Shown here: in pieces, positions 34,224 to 43,206 of the stretch
Layout of the letters: each line of letters opens with the position of its first letter
Numbering within the stretch: position 1 is the first letter of the stretch
Assembly: GCA_002412775.1 (NCBI GenBank)
Contig: DHVT01000025.1
Coordinates: 62,001 to 126,000 of the forward strand
DNA from: Firmicutes bacterium UBA5201
Lineage (GTDB): Bacteria; Bacillota; Clostridia; Peptostreptococcales; Acidaminobacteraceae
Length of the DNA: 64,000 bases
Direction: 5' to 3'
Program-made: the position numbers and the translations under genes
The notes under the pieces: model-generated
Database searches by the model: none
The model's input: only the letters and a program-made list of their open reading frames with translations
What the model was told of the DNA's origin: nothing

Positions 34224-35185
34224 GAAAATGGATCAAATTGCTTGAAGCGGTGATTGTCATCAGTTTGATTGTCATCAGCTTCATAAGCATCAATTCAATC
34301 AACCAACTTAGGGCCGCCCAATTCAGCGGCTCAATTGACAAAGCTCATCATTTTGCCATTGTCACTGATGAAGTATCCTCTTATGCCTTCAATAAATTTA
34401 TTGAGGGCATTGATTCTATAATTGATTCCCATGATGCCGTCTTCGAGGTTTACGAGGTAGGCGTTCAATCGAGTGTGGCGATTTTTGATATGATCCAACT
34501 TACAGAGGTGGATGGTGTCATTTTGAAACTGGCGAACAACAATGCTTATAGCAGTCAAATCGATGCATTCAAAGCAAATGGAATCAATGTGGTCGCCATC
34601 GGAAATGATGCGCCTGAATCGGATCGGGATCTTTATGTGGGAACCAACAAATTCCAACTTGGGAAAGAAGCGGCCGCACTTTCGGCTCAGGCCACGGATC
34701 GCAAAGGTCGTGTGGCGGTCATTTTAGGCAATGAGTATTTGGATGACAAGGCGGTTGCGACCTACAATTTCGTAAATGGACTTTATGAGGGCGTCAAGGA
34801 TTATGAATCGCTCAGTATCAGCACGATTCAGTACTCAACGAATTTGAGGGCTGAAATCATAGTGGATGAGATCTTGAGCGGCAGTGAGACCATTGATGTG
34901 ATCATCTGCACGGATCCGCTGGACGTCAATCGTGTGATGCGCGTGCTCGTGGATAGAAACATGGTCGGCATCATCAAAGTCATCGCAAACGGGAATACCC
35001 CTGAAATAGTCGAGTATATTCGAAAGAATCTGGTCTATGCGAGCCTGGTGGAAGATTACGAAGAATTGGGAAAGCTGTCCATCGAATATTTGGACAAATT
35101 GAATAAGGAACAAGTCGTATCGTCATATATCAATATCCCGATTGCCACTTTAAAAAAGGATAATCTGGAAGAGGTTCAACCCTAG
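34220..35185 (+). CDS. Membrane-anchored sugar-binding sensory protein
   Basis: A 321-residue type I periplasmic-binding-protein fold (RbsB-like), with one N-terminal membrane helix (about 6-28) and no lipobox Cys, so it should remain tethered outside the membrane. The ligand domain starts at HHFAIVTDEVSSYAF and includes GVILKLANNNAYSSQIDAF. Located directly upstream of a LytS/YesM-type kinase and response regulator, it resembles XylFII of the XylFII-LytS xylose sensor of clostridia. There a binding protein docks on the kinase rather than feeding a transporter. The ligand here is inferred to be a galactoside or pentose. It overlaps lacI by 4 bases. Confidence 0.8.
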   Translation: MRKWIKLLEAVIVISLIVISFISINSINQLRAAQFSGSIDKAHHFAIVTDEVSSYAFNKFIEGIDSIIDSHDAVFEVYEVGVQSSVAIFDMIQLTEVDGVILKLANNNAYSSQIDAFKANGINVVAIGNDAPESDRDLYVGTNKFQLGKEAAALSAQATDRKGRVAVILGNEYLDDKAVATYNFVNGLYEGVKDYESLSISTIQYSTNLRAEIIVDEILSGSETIDVIICTDPLDVNRVMRVLVDRNMVGIIKVIANGNTPEIVEYIRKNLVYASLVEDYEELGKLSIEYLDKLNKEQVVSSYINIPIATLKKDNLEEVQP

Positions 35186-35194
35186 AGGCTATTT

Positions 35195-36691
35195 ATGAAA
35201 TCATGGTTATTCCAAAACACTTTAAAAAGAAAAGTATTTTTATTTGTTCTTGTGATTCTCGTCTGTTTTTTGACGGGTTTTATTTACACGTTCTATGCGA
35301 CGTACAAGGTCAATGAGCAAATCAATGAAATGTTTTCCACCAGTATCATGCTCAATGAGATGCAGGACAATATGAATACTCTTGAAATTCAACTCGAAAA
35401 TTATTTGGCGACAAAAAATTCCGACAGCTTTGTCCATTATCTGAATATGGCCAATGAGCTCGGTAGCATGAGGAGCAATTTCAGTTATGGCAAATCCAAT
35501 GATCCGTCACGTCTTCAACTCCACAATATTGGAATGCTGTTGGATGCCTATTTGAAAAAGGCTGAACTCGCCATCGAATATAAAAGGGCACGTAACACCG
35601 AACGCTATTTGGAATCCTATTCCGAACTTTTGACTGTGGACAACTATATCAATCTTAAAGTCAAACAGCTGGAGGAGTGGGACTTCAAAAGCAATCTCGA
35701 GAATTACTTGTTGTTGACGGAAAAAGTGAAACTGGTCCAAAACGGATTGATTCTCATGGTTGGACTTTTGATATCGCTCAGTATCTTGTTTGTTTTCACT
35801 TTCTCGACCAATGTCACCCGTCCGATTGTGGAACTCAGCAAGAGGGCCAGAGCCATATCGGAGGGGCAATACACCTTCGGCAAGATAGAAGGTGAACACT
35901 TCAAGGAAGCTCAGGTACTTGAATCGGCTTTTGACAATATGGCCATGCACATCAAGAGTTATATCGAAGAATTGCGGGATAAAGTGGAAACGGAAAACAA
36001 GCTCAGACTTTCAGAGATTGAGAAACTCAGAATGCAGAATCTGCTCAACCAAGCTGAACTCATGGCTCTTCAAGCGCAAATCAACCCTCATTTTCTTTTC
36101 AATACCTTGAATGCGGGAATGCAACTGGCCATCATTGAGAATGCGGAAAGAACCAGCTCGTTTTTAGAGGATCTTTCACAGCTTTTCAGATATAATATCC
36201 AAAGTTTGCAAAACAAAGTGACACTCAAGGAAGAGCTTGTCAACGTCCACAATTATTGCTCACTTATGAAGGTAAGGTTTGGAGAACAGTTCATTTTTGA
36301 TTTTGATATCGATGACGAGACGCTCAGGGTCCAAATGCCACCACTTATATTACAACCGATCATCGAGAACGCTTTGATCCATGGATTCAAAAATCGTACC
36401 GGAACCGGGCGAATTCAAATTGTGAGTCAAATGGATCATGACAACGTCAGAATTGAAGTCAAAGACAACGGAGAAGGCATCGACCAGGATGTTCTGGATC
36501 AACTCAACAACAAACAATTTGAGAAGAATTCAGACAAAAAAGGGTATACAACCGGACTTGGACTCGGCAATGTCTATGATCGACTAAGGCATTTTTTCAA
36601 TCGGGAAGAACTTTTTTTCATTGACAGCAAGAAAGATGAATACACCAATATCATCCTTTGGATACCTCTTGAAGGGAGCGAAAACGAATGA
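35195..36691 (+). CDS. LytS/YesM-type sensor histidine kinase
   Basis: Membrane kinase of 498 residues: TM1 about 12-35, an extracytoplasmic loop of ~145 residues, TM2 about 182-203, HAMP (about 204-258), a coiled coil, the His_kinase domain with QINPHFLFNTLN (phospho-acceptor H299), and an ATPase domain with the N box PIIENALIHGF, VKDNGEGID and TGLGLGNVYDRL. The loop has no recognised sensor domain, in line with sensing through the adjacent binding protein. The partner response regulator overlaps by 4 bases. Confidence 0.92.
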   Translation: MKSWLFQNTLKRKVFLFVLVILVCFLTGFIYTFYATYKVNEQINEMFSTSIMLNEMQDNMNTLEIQLENYLATKNSDSFVHYLNMANELGSMRSNFSYGKSNDPSRLQLHNIGMLLDAYLKKAELAIEYKRARNTERYLESYSELLTVDNYINLKVKQLEEWDFKSNLENYLLLTEKVKLVQNGLILMVGLLISLSILFVFTFSTNVTRPIVELSKRARAISEGQYTFGKIEGEHFKEAQVLESAFDNMAMHIKSYIEELRDKVETENKLRLSEIEKLRMQNLLNQAELMALQAQINPHFLFNTLNAGMQLAIIENAERTSSFLEDLSQLFRYNIQSLQNKVTLKEELVNVHNYCSLMKVRFGEQFIFDFDIDDETLRVQMPPLILQPIIENALIHGFKNRTGTGRIQIVSQMDHDNVRIEVKDNGEGIDQDVLDQLNNKQFEKNSDKKGYTTGLGLGNVYDRLRHFFNREELFFIDSKKDEYTNIILWIPLEGSENE

Positions 36692-38235
36692 CTAGAATAC
36701 TCATAGTGGATGACGAGGCCATAGTGCTTGAATCCGTCTCAGGTGTCCTTGAAAAAGCTTTTGAAGTGGTTATAGAGACCGCTAGGAACAGCAGGGAAGG
36801 CCTGATCAAAATGGAACACTTCAGACCACATATCATAATGACGGATATTCGCATGCCAGGTATGAATGGACTTGAATTCATCGAAAGGGTAAGAAAAGTG
36901 GACCGGATGGTGAAGATCATCATCGTCTCTGCACATGACCATTTTGAATACGCAAAGGAAGCGGTGAAATTCAGCGTGGAGGATTATCTTCTTAAGCCTC
37001 TATCCAAAGGTAAAATGATCGAGACAGTTGAAAAAGTCATTGAAAAAGTGATTCAGGAGGAAGCGGTCAGAAACAAAGAACTGGAACATATTGAAAAATA
37101 TTATCAGTCCATTCAACTCGTTGAAAGCAATTTCTTCAATTCCATCATCCTTGGAAGAAATTATATGAAATATATCAATCATTACAGGGAAATTTTGGAG
37201 ATACCAATGCAAAGCGCCTACTTTGCAGTCATCGATTTCTCGCATTTGTCATCCAACACGGATTTTGATGCACTGAACAAGTTCAATCAAAAAATGAACG
37301 AGAGCAGCGAGTTCCTTCGGACATTGATCAAGTATCACGCAGATGCGCTCATCAGTCATCCTTTCTTGAATCGCGTGTTCATTTATATCGAACGAGGGAC
37401 CAGAATAATCGATCAGGCATTTTGGAGCAGTCTGAGTGAGGAGATCATCGATCGTTTTCAGTTGAATGTGCGTATTGGCATCGGAGGAGAAAAGACGATC
37501 GAGAAAATTTCGGAATCCTATGCTGAAGCCATACTGGCTCTAAAGCTTACCGATAAGAACTTGACCACGATTGGCGATGTGCAATCCAGTGAAACCTCCT
37601 TTGACCATTTTGATGAACTCTCAAGTGTGTTGTATGACGATTTCATCTCCAGGAACAAAAGGTTCAAACAAACCCTCAAGCAGTTTGAAGGGGAATACCT
37701 CAAGATGCTGGGAGATAAGAACACTCTCGAATATGCGGAAGCAAGATTGATTGAACTTATGGTGAAAATGCAGTCGAAATGTGTTGTCATAGTGGACTCG
37801 AAGGTCCATTACCTCACCGGTCTTCTCAACAAGTTGCCCGCCCAGAAAATTCAATTTTTCGAAAAGTTCGTATTGGATTGGTTTTCACTCTATGCGAAAA
37901 TGCAAAGGGAATCCTTCAATCCGATCACTATTGATGCAATCGATATTTTACAAAAAACTTTTACAGATGAAATCTCACTTGAAAAAGTTTCTGAAAACGT
38001 CAATGTGACACCACAGTATCTGTCCAAGATATTCAAAGAAGACACAGGTGTCACATTCAAGGAATTTTTGACTGAACTTCGTATCGAAGCCGCAAAGAAA
38101 CTTCTGAGGAGCGGCGATGTCAGTCTGAAAGATGTGGGCCATAAAGTGGGTTACAATGATACGAGCTATTTTATCAGGTCGTTTAAAAAACATGAAGGCA
38201 TAACGCCTAAGGACTATCAGAGGTTAAACAGATGA
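36688..38235 (+). CDS. YesN-type response regulator with AraC DNA-binding domain
   Basis: A 515-residue two-component regulator. The receiver domain (1-120) has DDE at 8-10, phospho-acceptor D53 in IIMTDIRMPGMNG, and the conserved Lys in DYLLKPL. A middle region (about 130-400) is typical of YesN proteins. A C-terminal AraC helix-turn-helix pair (about 415-513) contains ISLEKVSENVNVTPQYLSKIF and VGYNDTSYFIRSFKKHEGITP. It probably activates mglBAC from direct repeats next to the mglB -35. Stop and start codons overlap with both neighbours. Confidence 0.93.
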   Translation: MTRILIVDDEAIVLESVSGVLEKAFEVVIETARNSREGLIKMEHFRPHIIMTDIRMPGMNGLEFIERVRKVDRMVKIIIVSAHDHFEYAKEAVKFSVEDYLLKPLSKGKMIETVEKVIEKVIQEEAVRNKELEHIEKYYQSIQLVESNFFNSIILGRNYMKYINHYREILEIPMQSAYFAVIDFSHLSSNTDFDALNKFNQKMNESSEFLRTLIKYHADALISHPFLNRVFIYIERGTRIIDQAFWSSLSEEIIDRFQLNVRIGIGGEKTIEKISESYAEAILALKLTDKNLTTIGDVQSSETSFDHFDELSSVLYDDFISRNKRFKQTLKQFEGEYLKMLGDKNTLEYAEARLIELMVKMQSKCVVIVDSKVHYLTGLLNKLPAQKIQFFEKFVLDWFSLYAKMQRESFNPITIDAIDILQKTFTDEISLEKVSENVNVTPQYLSKIFKEDTGVTFKEFLTELRIEAAKKLLRSGDVSLKDVGHKVGYNDTSYFIRSFKKHEGITPKDYQRLNR

Positions 38236-39275
38236 AGAGCAAATGGGTATGGATGACTATACTGGTATTGGCATTATTGACTGGGTGCAACTCGGAGCAA
38301 CCTGGGATTGTCGATGACGATGTGATCAAAATCGGAATTTCATTTGACAGCTTTGTTGTTGAGCGTTGGCAACGGGAAATGGAAATTCTTGTCGCGACAG
38401 CCACTGAGCTGGGCGCTGAAGTGGATGTGCAAATTGCAAATGAGGATATCGAAAAGCAGATTGAGCAGATCCGATATCTTATTGCTCAAGATGTCGATGT
38501 TTTGATTATTGTGCCAAAGGATGCTGAAGCGCTATCTCCGGCAATTGACGAAGCGTACAAAAATGGAATCGGGATTATTGCATATGATCGGCTGATCATC
38601 CATCCTGATTTGGATCTTTACATTTCGTTCGACAACGAAGCAATAGGTGAAAACTTCTCCGAACGTTTGATCGAAGCGATGAAAATAGAAGAGGAAGCAC
38701 CACCCAAACAGATTCTGGTCATCAACGGTGATCCAAGTGACAACAACTCGTCGCTTCTGAATACAGGTTTTCATAAAAAGTTGGATCCCTTGATAGAGGT
38801 TGGGGAAGTGGTCATTCTCGAGGAAATATGGGCGCACGAATGGAGAGAACAGTACGCAAAAGATGTTGTCGAAAAGCATTTGTCCCTTGGCAATCGGATT
38901 GATGGTATAATTGCTGCAAATGATGTGCTTGCCACTGGAGCCATAGAAGTGCTCTCGAAATGGCAATTGGCAGGGGAGGTTTTCGTGGTCAGTCAGGATG
39001 CCGAATTATCCGCATGTCAGAGAATCGTGGAGGGCACACAGCTGGCAACGGTCTTCAAGCCGATCAACGAGCTTGCCATCATGACAGCGAAACTTGCAAT
39101 TGAAATGGCGAAAGGGAATAAAATCGACACAGAGGATACCATATTCAACCAATATAGGGAAATTCCATTTGTTAAACTGAATGCTTTTGTTGTTGATGAG
39201 TCGAATATGGAGGAGATCATCATCGAGAGCGGTTTTCATAGAAAAGAAGACGTCTATTTGAATAAAAACAAGTAA
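38232..39275 (+). CDS. XylF-like sugar-binding lipoprotein
   Basis: A 347-residue lipoprotein with signal MKSKWVWMTILVLALLTGC (lipobox Cys19). The mature part is close to xylose-binding proteins: IGISFDSFVVERWQREMEIL, DVDVLIIVPKDAEALSPAI, GIIAYDRLI and YISFDNEAIGENF. It has no cognate ATPase or permease next to it. Its ATGA overlap with the response regulator puts it in the sensory operon, so it may be a second ligand-capture protein for the kinase, or feed a transporter shared with mglAC. Ligand: xylose or a related aldose (inferred). Confidence 0.85.
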   Translation: MKSKWVWMTILVLALLTGCNSEQPGIVDDDVIKIGISFDSFVVERWQREMEILVATATELGAEVDVQIANEDIEKQIEQIRYLIAQDVDVLIIVPKDAEALSPAIDEAYKNGIGIIAYDRLIIHPDLDLYISFDNEAIGENFSERLIEAMKIEEEAPPKQILVINGDPSDNNSSLLNTGFHKKLDPLIEVGEVVILEEIWAHEWREQYAKDVVEKHLSLGNRIDGIIAANDVLATGAIEVLSKWQLAGEVFVVSQDAELSACQRIVEGTQLATVFKPINELAIMTAKLAIEMAKGNKIDTEDTIFNQYREIPFVKLNAFVVDESNMEEIIIESGFHRKEDVYLNKNK

Positions 39276-39280
39276 AATCC

Positions 39281-39322
39281 ATAAAAAGAGAAAAAATTAA
39301 CCTTAATTTTTTCTCTTTTTAT
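39281..39322 (+). terminator. Terminator-like palindrome between the sensory operon and mglB
   Basis: Perfect 20-bp A/T-rich stem (39281-39300 with 39303-39322), with CC between the arms and T runs on the 3' side. It separates the sensory operon from mglB. Confidence 0.75.
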
Positions 39323-39360
39323 TATTGTATACATAATAAAGTGCAAAATAGATGATAAAG

Positions 39361-39385
39361 TTGTGAAACTGATTAAATTTGTGAA
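39361..39385 (+). promoter_or_regulatory. Direct repeats next to the mglB -35 (possible AraC-type activator site)
   Basis: TTGTGAA at 39361-39367 and again at 39379-39385, in the same orientation. The second copy touches the -35 box. This arrangement is typical of AraC-family activators. Confidence 0.45.
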
Positions 39386-39414
39386 TTGACTTTCATGTTA
39401 ATTTTGTGTAAAAT
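39386..39414 (+). promoter_or_regulatory. mglB promoter
   Basis: TTGACT (39386-39391), 17-nt spacer, TAAAAT (39409-39414). Confidence 0.75.
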
Positions 39415-39431
39415 TTTATTAAACAAATGAC

Positions 39432-39447
39432 GTAAATATTTACTAAA
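39432..39447 (+). promoter_or_regulatory. Putative LacI-family operator O2 downstream of the mglB promoter
   Basis: GTAAATATTTAC is a 12-bp perfect palindrome followed by TAAA, about 10-25 bases after the predicted start site. It matches O1 at 33155. An outer inverted pair AAACAAAT (39421-39428) and ATTTGTTT (39452-39459) surrounds it. Confidence 0.65.
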
Positions 39448-39485
39448 CGTTATTTGTTTCAAAAAAGAATTGGGGAGATGAAAAA

Positions 39486-40508
39486 ATGAAAAAATTAGTA
39501 GCCGTTTTATTGATTATGATGATGCTTTTCTCATTGACTGCATGTGCAGCTGAGCCAAAAGAAGACGCACTACCGACCATCGGGGTAACTATTTACAAGT
39601 ATGACGACAACTTCATGTCATTTGTTAGAAGAGCTATTCAAACAGCAGCAGAAGGCAAAGCTGTTCTCGAAATGAATGACTCACAAAATTCACAAGCTAC
39701 TCAAAACGATCAAGTTGACACAATGATTTCAAAGGGTGCAAAATCACTCGCAATCAACTTGGTGGATCCTCAAGCTGCTGAAGCAATCATTGCTAAAGCA
39801 AAAGCTGCCGATCTTCCTGTAGTTTTCTTCAACAAAGAGCCAGAAGCTACAGTACTTGCAAGCTACGATAAAGCTTGGTATGTTGGAACCGCGTCAGCAG
39901 AAGCTGGAGTTATCCAGGGCGAACTCGTTGCTGAAATGTGGAAAGCCAATCCAGATTGGGATAGAAATGGCGATGGCGTTATGTCATATGTTCTATTAAA
40001 AGGCGAGCCAGGACATCCTGATGCAGAAGCAAGAACAAAGTTTGTAATTGAAACAGTTGAAGCTGCTGGAATTAAGGTAGAAGAACTTGAATTGCAAACT
40101 GGAATGTGGGACAGTGTTAAGGGTAAAGAGTTGATGGACGCATGGATTGCAAAGCACGGCGATGACATTGAAATGGTAATTGCGAACAACGACGGTATGG
40201 CACTTGGTGCGATCCAATCATTGAACGCATCCGGATATTTCGGAGCTGATAAATTCATGCCTGTAGTTGGCGTAGATGCAATTCCAGATGCACTAGAAGA
40301 AATCAAAGCTGGTAGAATGGTAGGAACTGTACTCAACGATGCTAAAAACCAAGGTGCCGCTTCATTTGATCTCGCACTTAATGTCGCTCTTGGAAAAGAT
40401 CCACTTGAAGGCACTGCATGGACATTTGACAGTAACAAAGCTGTACGTGTACCTTATGTTGGCGTAACGATTGACAATATCGAATTTGCTGAAGAAGCTT
40501 ATAAATAA
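39486..40508 (+). CDS. mglB: Galactose/glucose-binding lipoprotein MglB
   Basis: Extracellular solute-binding protein of a galactose ABC importer. The 340-residue protein has the lipoprotein signal LLFSLTAC-type ending MMMLFSLTAC (Cys20). The mature part closely follows MglB: the calcium-site loop DWDRNGDGVMSYV, LLKGEPGHPDAEART, MVIANNDGMALGAI, VGVDAIPDALEEIKAG and VGTVLNDAKNQ. Codons are more A/T-ended and uniform than in its neighbours, suggesting high expression. It has its own promoter and is followed by a hairpin that would keep its mRNA in excess over mglAC. Confidence 0.95.
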   Translation: MKKLVAVLLIMMMLFSLTACAAEPKEDALPTIGVTIYKYDDNFMSFVRRAIQTAAEGKAVLEMNDSQNSQATQNDQVDTMISKGAKSLAINLVDPQAAEAIIAKAKAADLPVVFFNKEPEATVLASYDKAWYVGTASAEAGVIQGELVAEMWKANPDWDRNGDGVMSYVLLKGEPGHPDAEARTKFVIETVEAAGIKVEELELQTGMWDSVKGKELMDAWIAKHGDDIEMVIANNDGMALGAIQSLNASGYFGADKFMPVVGVDAIPDALEEIKAGRMVGTVLNDAKNQGAASFDLALNVALGKDPLEGTAWTFDSNKAVRVPYVGVTIDNIEFAEEAYK

Positions 40509-40521
40509 GCTGTAATATTAT

Positions 40522-40557
40522 AAAATTCGGGATGCAGTCATGCATCTCGAATTTTTT
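40522..40557 (+). terminator. Hairpin/attenuating terminator between mglB and mglA
   Basis: 15-bp stem with one G-T pair (40522-40536 with 40541-40555), GTCA loop, followed by TT. Likely partial termination, giving more binding protein than transporter. Confidence 0.75.
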
Positions 40558-40616
40558 GAGAGTGAAAACAATACTTTAAGGGTATTTATCATAAAAATCG
40601 GAAGGGGGCGAAGTCC

Positions 40617-42122
40617 GTGCAAAACAGCAACGAACAATTTTTGCTCGAAATGGTTGGAATTTCCAAGGAATTTCCCGGAGTAAAAGCACTTGACGGTGTC
40701 GATCTCAGGGTTAGAAAAGGCAGTGTTCATGCTCTAATGGGAGAGAATGGTGCCGGTAAATCCACGTTGATGAAGTGCTTGTTCGGCATTTACAGGATGA
40801 ACGAGGGCCAAATCAGATTTGACGGTGAGGACGTGAATTTCATTTCGTCAAAGCATGCTCTGGACAATGGCGTATCCATGGTACACCAGGAACTCAATCA
40901 AGTTAGAACCACTCGAATCATGGACAATATCTGGCTTGGAAGATTTCCAAAGAAAGGGCTGTTCGTAGACGAGGATAAAATGTACCAGGATACACTGGAG
41001 ATCTTCAAGGAGTTGGATATCAATCTCAATCCCAGACAAAAAGTCAAGGAACTTCAAGTTTCAGAGAGCCAAATGGTTGAAATCGCGAAAGCGGTTTCAT
41101 ATAATTCCAAGTTAATCGTCATGGACGAACCGACATCTTCCCTCACAGAGAAAGAAGTCGGTCATCTGTTTAAAATTATAAGAGCTTTAAAGAAAAAAGA
41201 TGTATCGGTCATATACATCTCACATAAAATGGAAGAAATCGAGCAGATTTGTGATGACGTCACTGTAATGCGTGATGGAAAATGGATCGCCACCAAACCA
41301 ATTGACGCGATAACGACAGACGAAATCATCTCATTGATGGTCGGTAGAGACCTTACCAACCGATTTCCACCAAAGACCAACAAACCCCAAGATATCATAC
41401 TCAAAGTAGAGAATCTGACCGCTGTACATCAACCTTCCATAAAAGACGTGTCATTTGACTTGAAAAAAGGAGAAATACTCGGTATCGCAGGACTTGTAGG
41501 AGCAAAAAGAACCGACCTTGTCGAAGCCATATTCGCTGAACGCCACGCAGAGGGTAAAATAGAGCTTCATGGTAAAGTGATGCATTTCAAGAGTCCTCAA
41601 GATGCCATCAAAAATGGATTCGCTCTTGTTACAGAGGAAAGACGTGCAACGGGAATTTTTCCGAATCAGAATATATCGTTCAATTCAATCATTGCCAATA
41701 TAGACAGATATGTGAAAAAAAACAAACTGCTCGATGATGTCAAAATCAAGAAGGATACAAACTGGGTGATCGACAGCATGAGCGTCAAGACGCCAAGTAT
41801 GAAGACTCGAATCATGTCGCTTTCCGGTGGCAATCAGCAGAAAGTGATCATCGGAAGGTGGCTACTCACTGAACCGGAAGTATTTTTGATGGATGAACCA
41901 ACCAGGGGGATTGACGTTGGTGCCAAGTATGACATTTATCAACTGATGATCGATCTTGCCGACAAGGGCAAAGGCATCATCATGGTATCCTCTGAAATGC
42001 CTGAACTCCTAGGAATTACAGATAGGATTCTTGTTATGAGCAATGGACGAATGGCGGGCATCGTCAATACAAGTGAGACAACTCAAGAAGAGATTTTGAG
42101 ATTGTCTGCGAAATATTTATAG
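40617..42122 (+). CDS. mglA: Galactose ABC importer ATPase MglA (two nucleotide-binding domains)
   Basis: A 501-residue tandem ATPase. The first domain has Walker A GENGAGKST (near 42), the LQVSESQMVEIAKA signature region and Walker B LIVMDEPTSSL. The second has a degenerate Walker A (GLVGAKRTDL), LSGGNQQKVIIGRW and VFLMDEPTRGIDVG. A degenerate second site is usual in this sugar-importer class. The start is GTG 40617, 8 bases after a GGGGG ribosome site. It is followed by mglC after 15 bases. Confidence 0.95.
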   Translation: MQNSNEQFLLEMVGISKEFPGVKALDGVDLRVRKGSVHALMGENGAGKSTLMKCLFGIYRMNEGQIRFDGEDVNFISSKHALDNGVSMVHQELNQVRTTRIMDNIWLGRFPKKGLFVDEDKMYQDTLEIFKELDINLNPRQKVKELQVSESQMVEIAKAVSYNSKLIVMDEPTSSLTEKEVGHLFKIIRALKKKDVSVIYISHKMEEIEQICDDVTVMRDGKWIATKPIDAITTDEIISLMVGRDLTNRFPPKTNKPQDIILKVENLTAVHQPSIKDVSFDLKKGEILGIAGLVGAKRTDLVEAIFAERHAEGKIELHGKVMHFKSPQDAIKNGFALVTEERRATGIFPNQNISFNSIIANIDRYVKKNKLLDDVKIKKDTNWVIDSMSVKTPSMKTRIMSLSGGNQQKVIIGRWLLTEPEVFLMDEPTRGIDVGAKYDIYQLMIDLADKGKGIIMVSSEMPELLGITDRILVMSNGRMAGIVNTSETTQEEILRLSAKYL

Positions 42123-42137
42123 TGGGGAGATGGATTA

Positions 42138-43196
42138 ATGTCTGAAAACGCAACTAAAAATGGGAAGAAGCGATTTGATCTGTCCAAGGTCACTCGAAAA
42201 GATGTATTGCAATTTGCAATGGATAATGCGATTTTTCTAGTGTTATTTGTACTCATGTTTGTAATCATCATAATAGATCCAAGATTCGTATCAGTTAAAA
42301 ACTTTACCAATATTCTGACTCAAGCCTCGACTAGAACCATTTTCGCGCTTGGTGTCGGTACGATAATAGTTGCGAAGGGTACGGACCTTTCACTAGGTCG
42401 CCAAGTCGGAATCGCAGCGGTTATCTCCGCATCCCTTTTGCAAGGTGCGGATTACGCTTATAGAATGTATCCCGATTTACCGGTTTTGCCAGTTTTCGTA
42501 CCAATATTGCTTGTTATGTTGGTTACAGCGACATTCAGTTTAATTAACGGTATTGTCGTTGCCAAATTTAAAGTGGATCCTTTTATCGCAACTCTCGGTA
42601 TGATGGTCATAGTATATGGTGTCAACTCAATCTACTACGACAGACCTCCTTACGGCGCTCAGCCGATTGGTGGACTGGATCCAAGATTCGCAAAAGTGGC
42701 ACAGGGATATTTTCAGTTCGGTGATGTCCTAATTCCATATCTTGTGCTATACGCCATCGCCGCTGTGGTGTTCATGTGGTTCCTATGGAACAAGACCAGA
42801 TTCGGAAAGAACTTGTTCGCTGTTGGTGGTAATGCTGAGGCGGCTGCAGTTTCAGGGGTTAATGTCAGCAAAATGCTGATCATGATCTATGTCCTAGCAG
42901 GATTGCTTTACGGACTTGGTGGTTCGCTCGAAGCGGCCCGTATAGGCTCTGCTACGAACAACACCGGTAATATGTACGAACTGGATGCCATCGCCGCATG
43001 TATTGTTGGCGGGCTTTCATTCTCAGGTGGAATAGGTAGCATAGCGGGTATCGTGACAGGCGTTCTCATATTCCAGGTTATTGCATATGGACTTTCATTT
43101 ATTGGCGTCAACCCGTATTTGCAGTTCATCATCAAAGGTTTGATCATTATCACCGCTGTTGCGATTGACAATAGAAAATATATCAAAAGAAAATAA
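42138..43196 (+). CDS. mglC: Galactose ABC importer permease MglC
   Basis: A 352-residue inner-membrane permease of the BPD_transp_2 family with about ten helices. Landmarks are FVSVKNFTNILTQASTRTIFALGVGTIIVAKGTDLS, the coupling-helix region VGGNAEAAAVSGVNVSKMLIMIYVLAGLLYGLGG, and CIVGGLSFSGGIGSIAG. It completes MglBAC, which imports galactose (and glucose or methyl-galactoside in E. coli). GGGGAG precedes ATG. A GNRA-capped hairpin and the beta-galactosidase gene follow. Confidence 0.95.
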   Translation: MSENATKNGKKRFDLSKVTRKDVLQFAMDNAIFLVLFVLMFVIIIIDPRFVSVKNFTNILTQASTRTIFALGVGTIIVAKGTDLSLGRQVGIAAVISASLLQGADYAYRMYPDLPVLPVFVPILLVMLVTATFSLINGIVVAKFKVDPFIATLGMMVIVYGVNSIYYDRPPYGAQPIGGLDPRFAKVAQGYFQFGDVLIPYLVLYAIAAVVFMWFLWNKTRFGKNLFAVGGNAEAAAVSGVNVSKMLIMIYVLAGLLYGLGGSLEAARIGSATNNTGNMYELDAIAACIVGGLSFSGGIGSIAGIVTGVLIFQVIAYGLSFIGVNPYLQFIIKGLIIITAVAIDNRKYIKRK

Positions 43197-43206
43197 TAAA
43201 GACAAC

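Noticed and set aside
39361..39385. Catabolite-responsive (CcpA) site or Rex site upstream of mglB
   Set aside because: TTGTGAA matches half of a Rex site and part of a cre, but neither full consensus palindrome is present. The direct-repeat reading fits better.
40617..42122. mglA second Walker A loss as a defective ATPase
   Set aside because: A degenerate second nucleotide site (GAKRT or GAGRT type) is normal in this sugar-importer class, so it is not evidence of decay.
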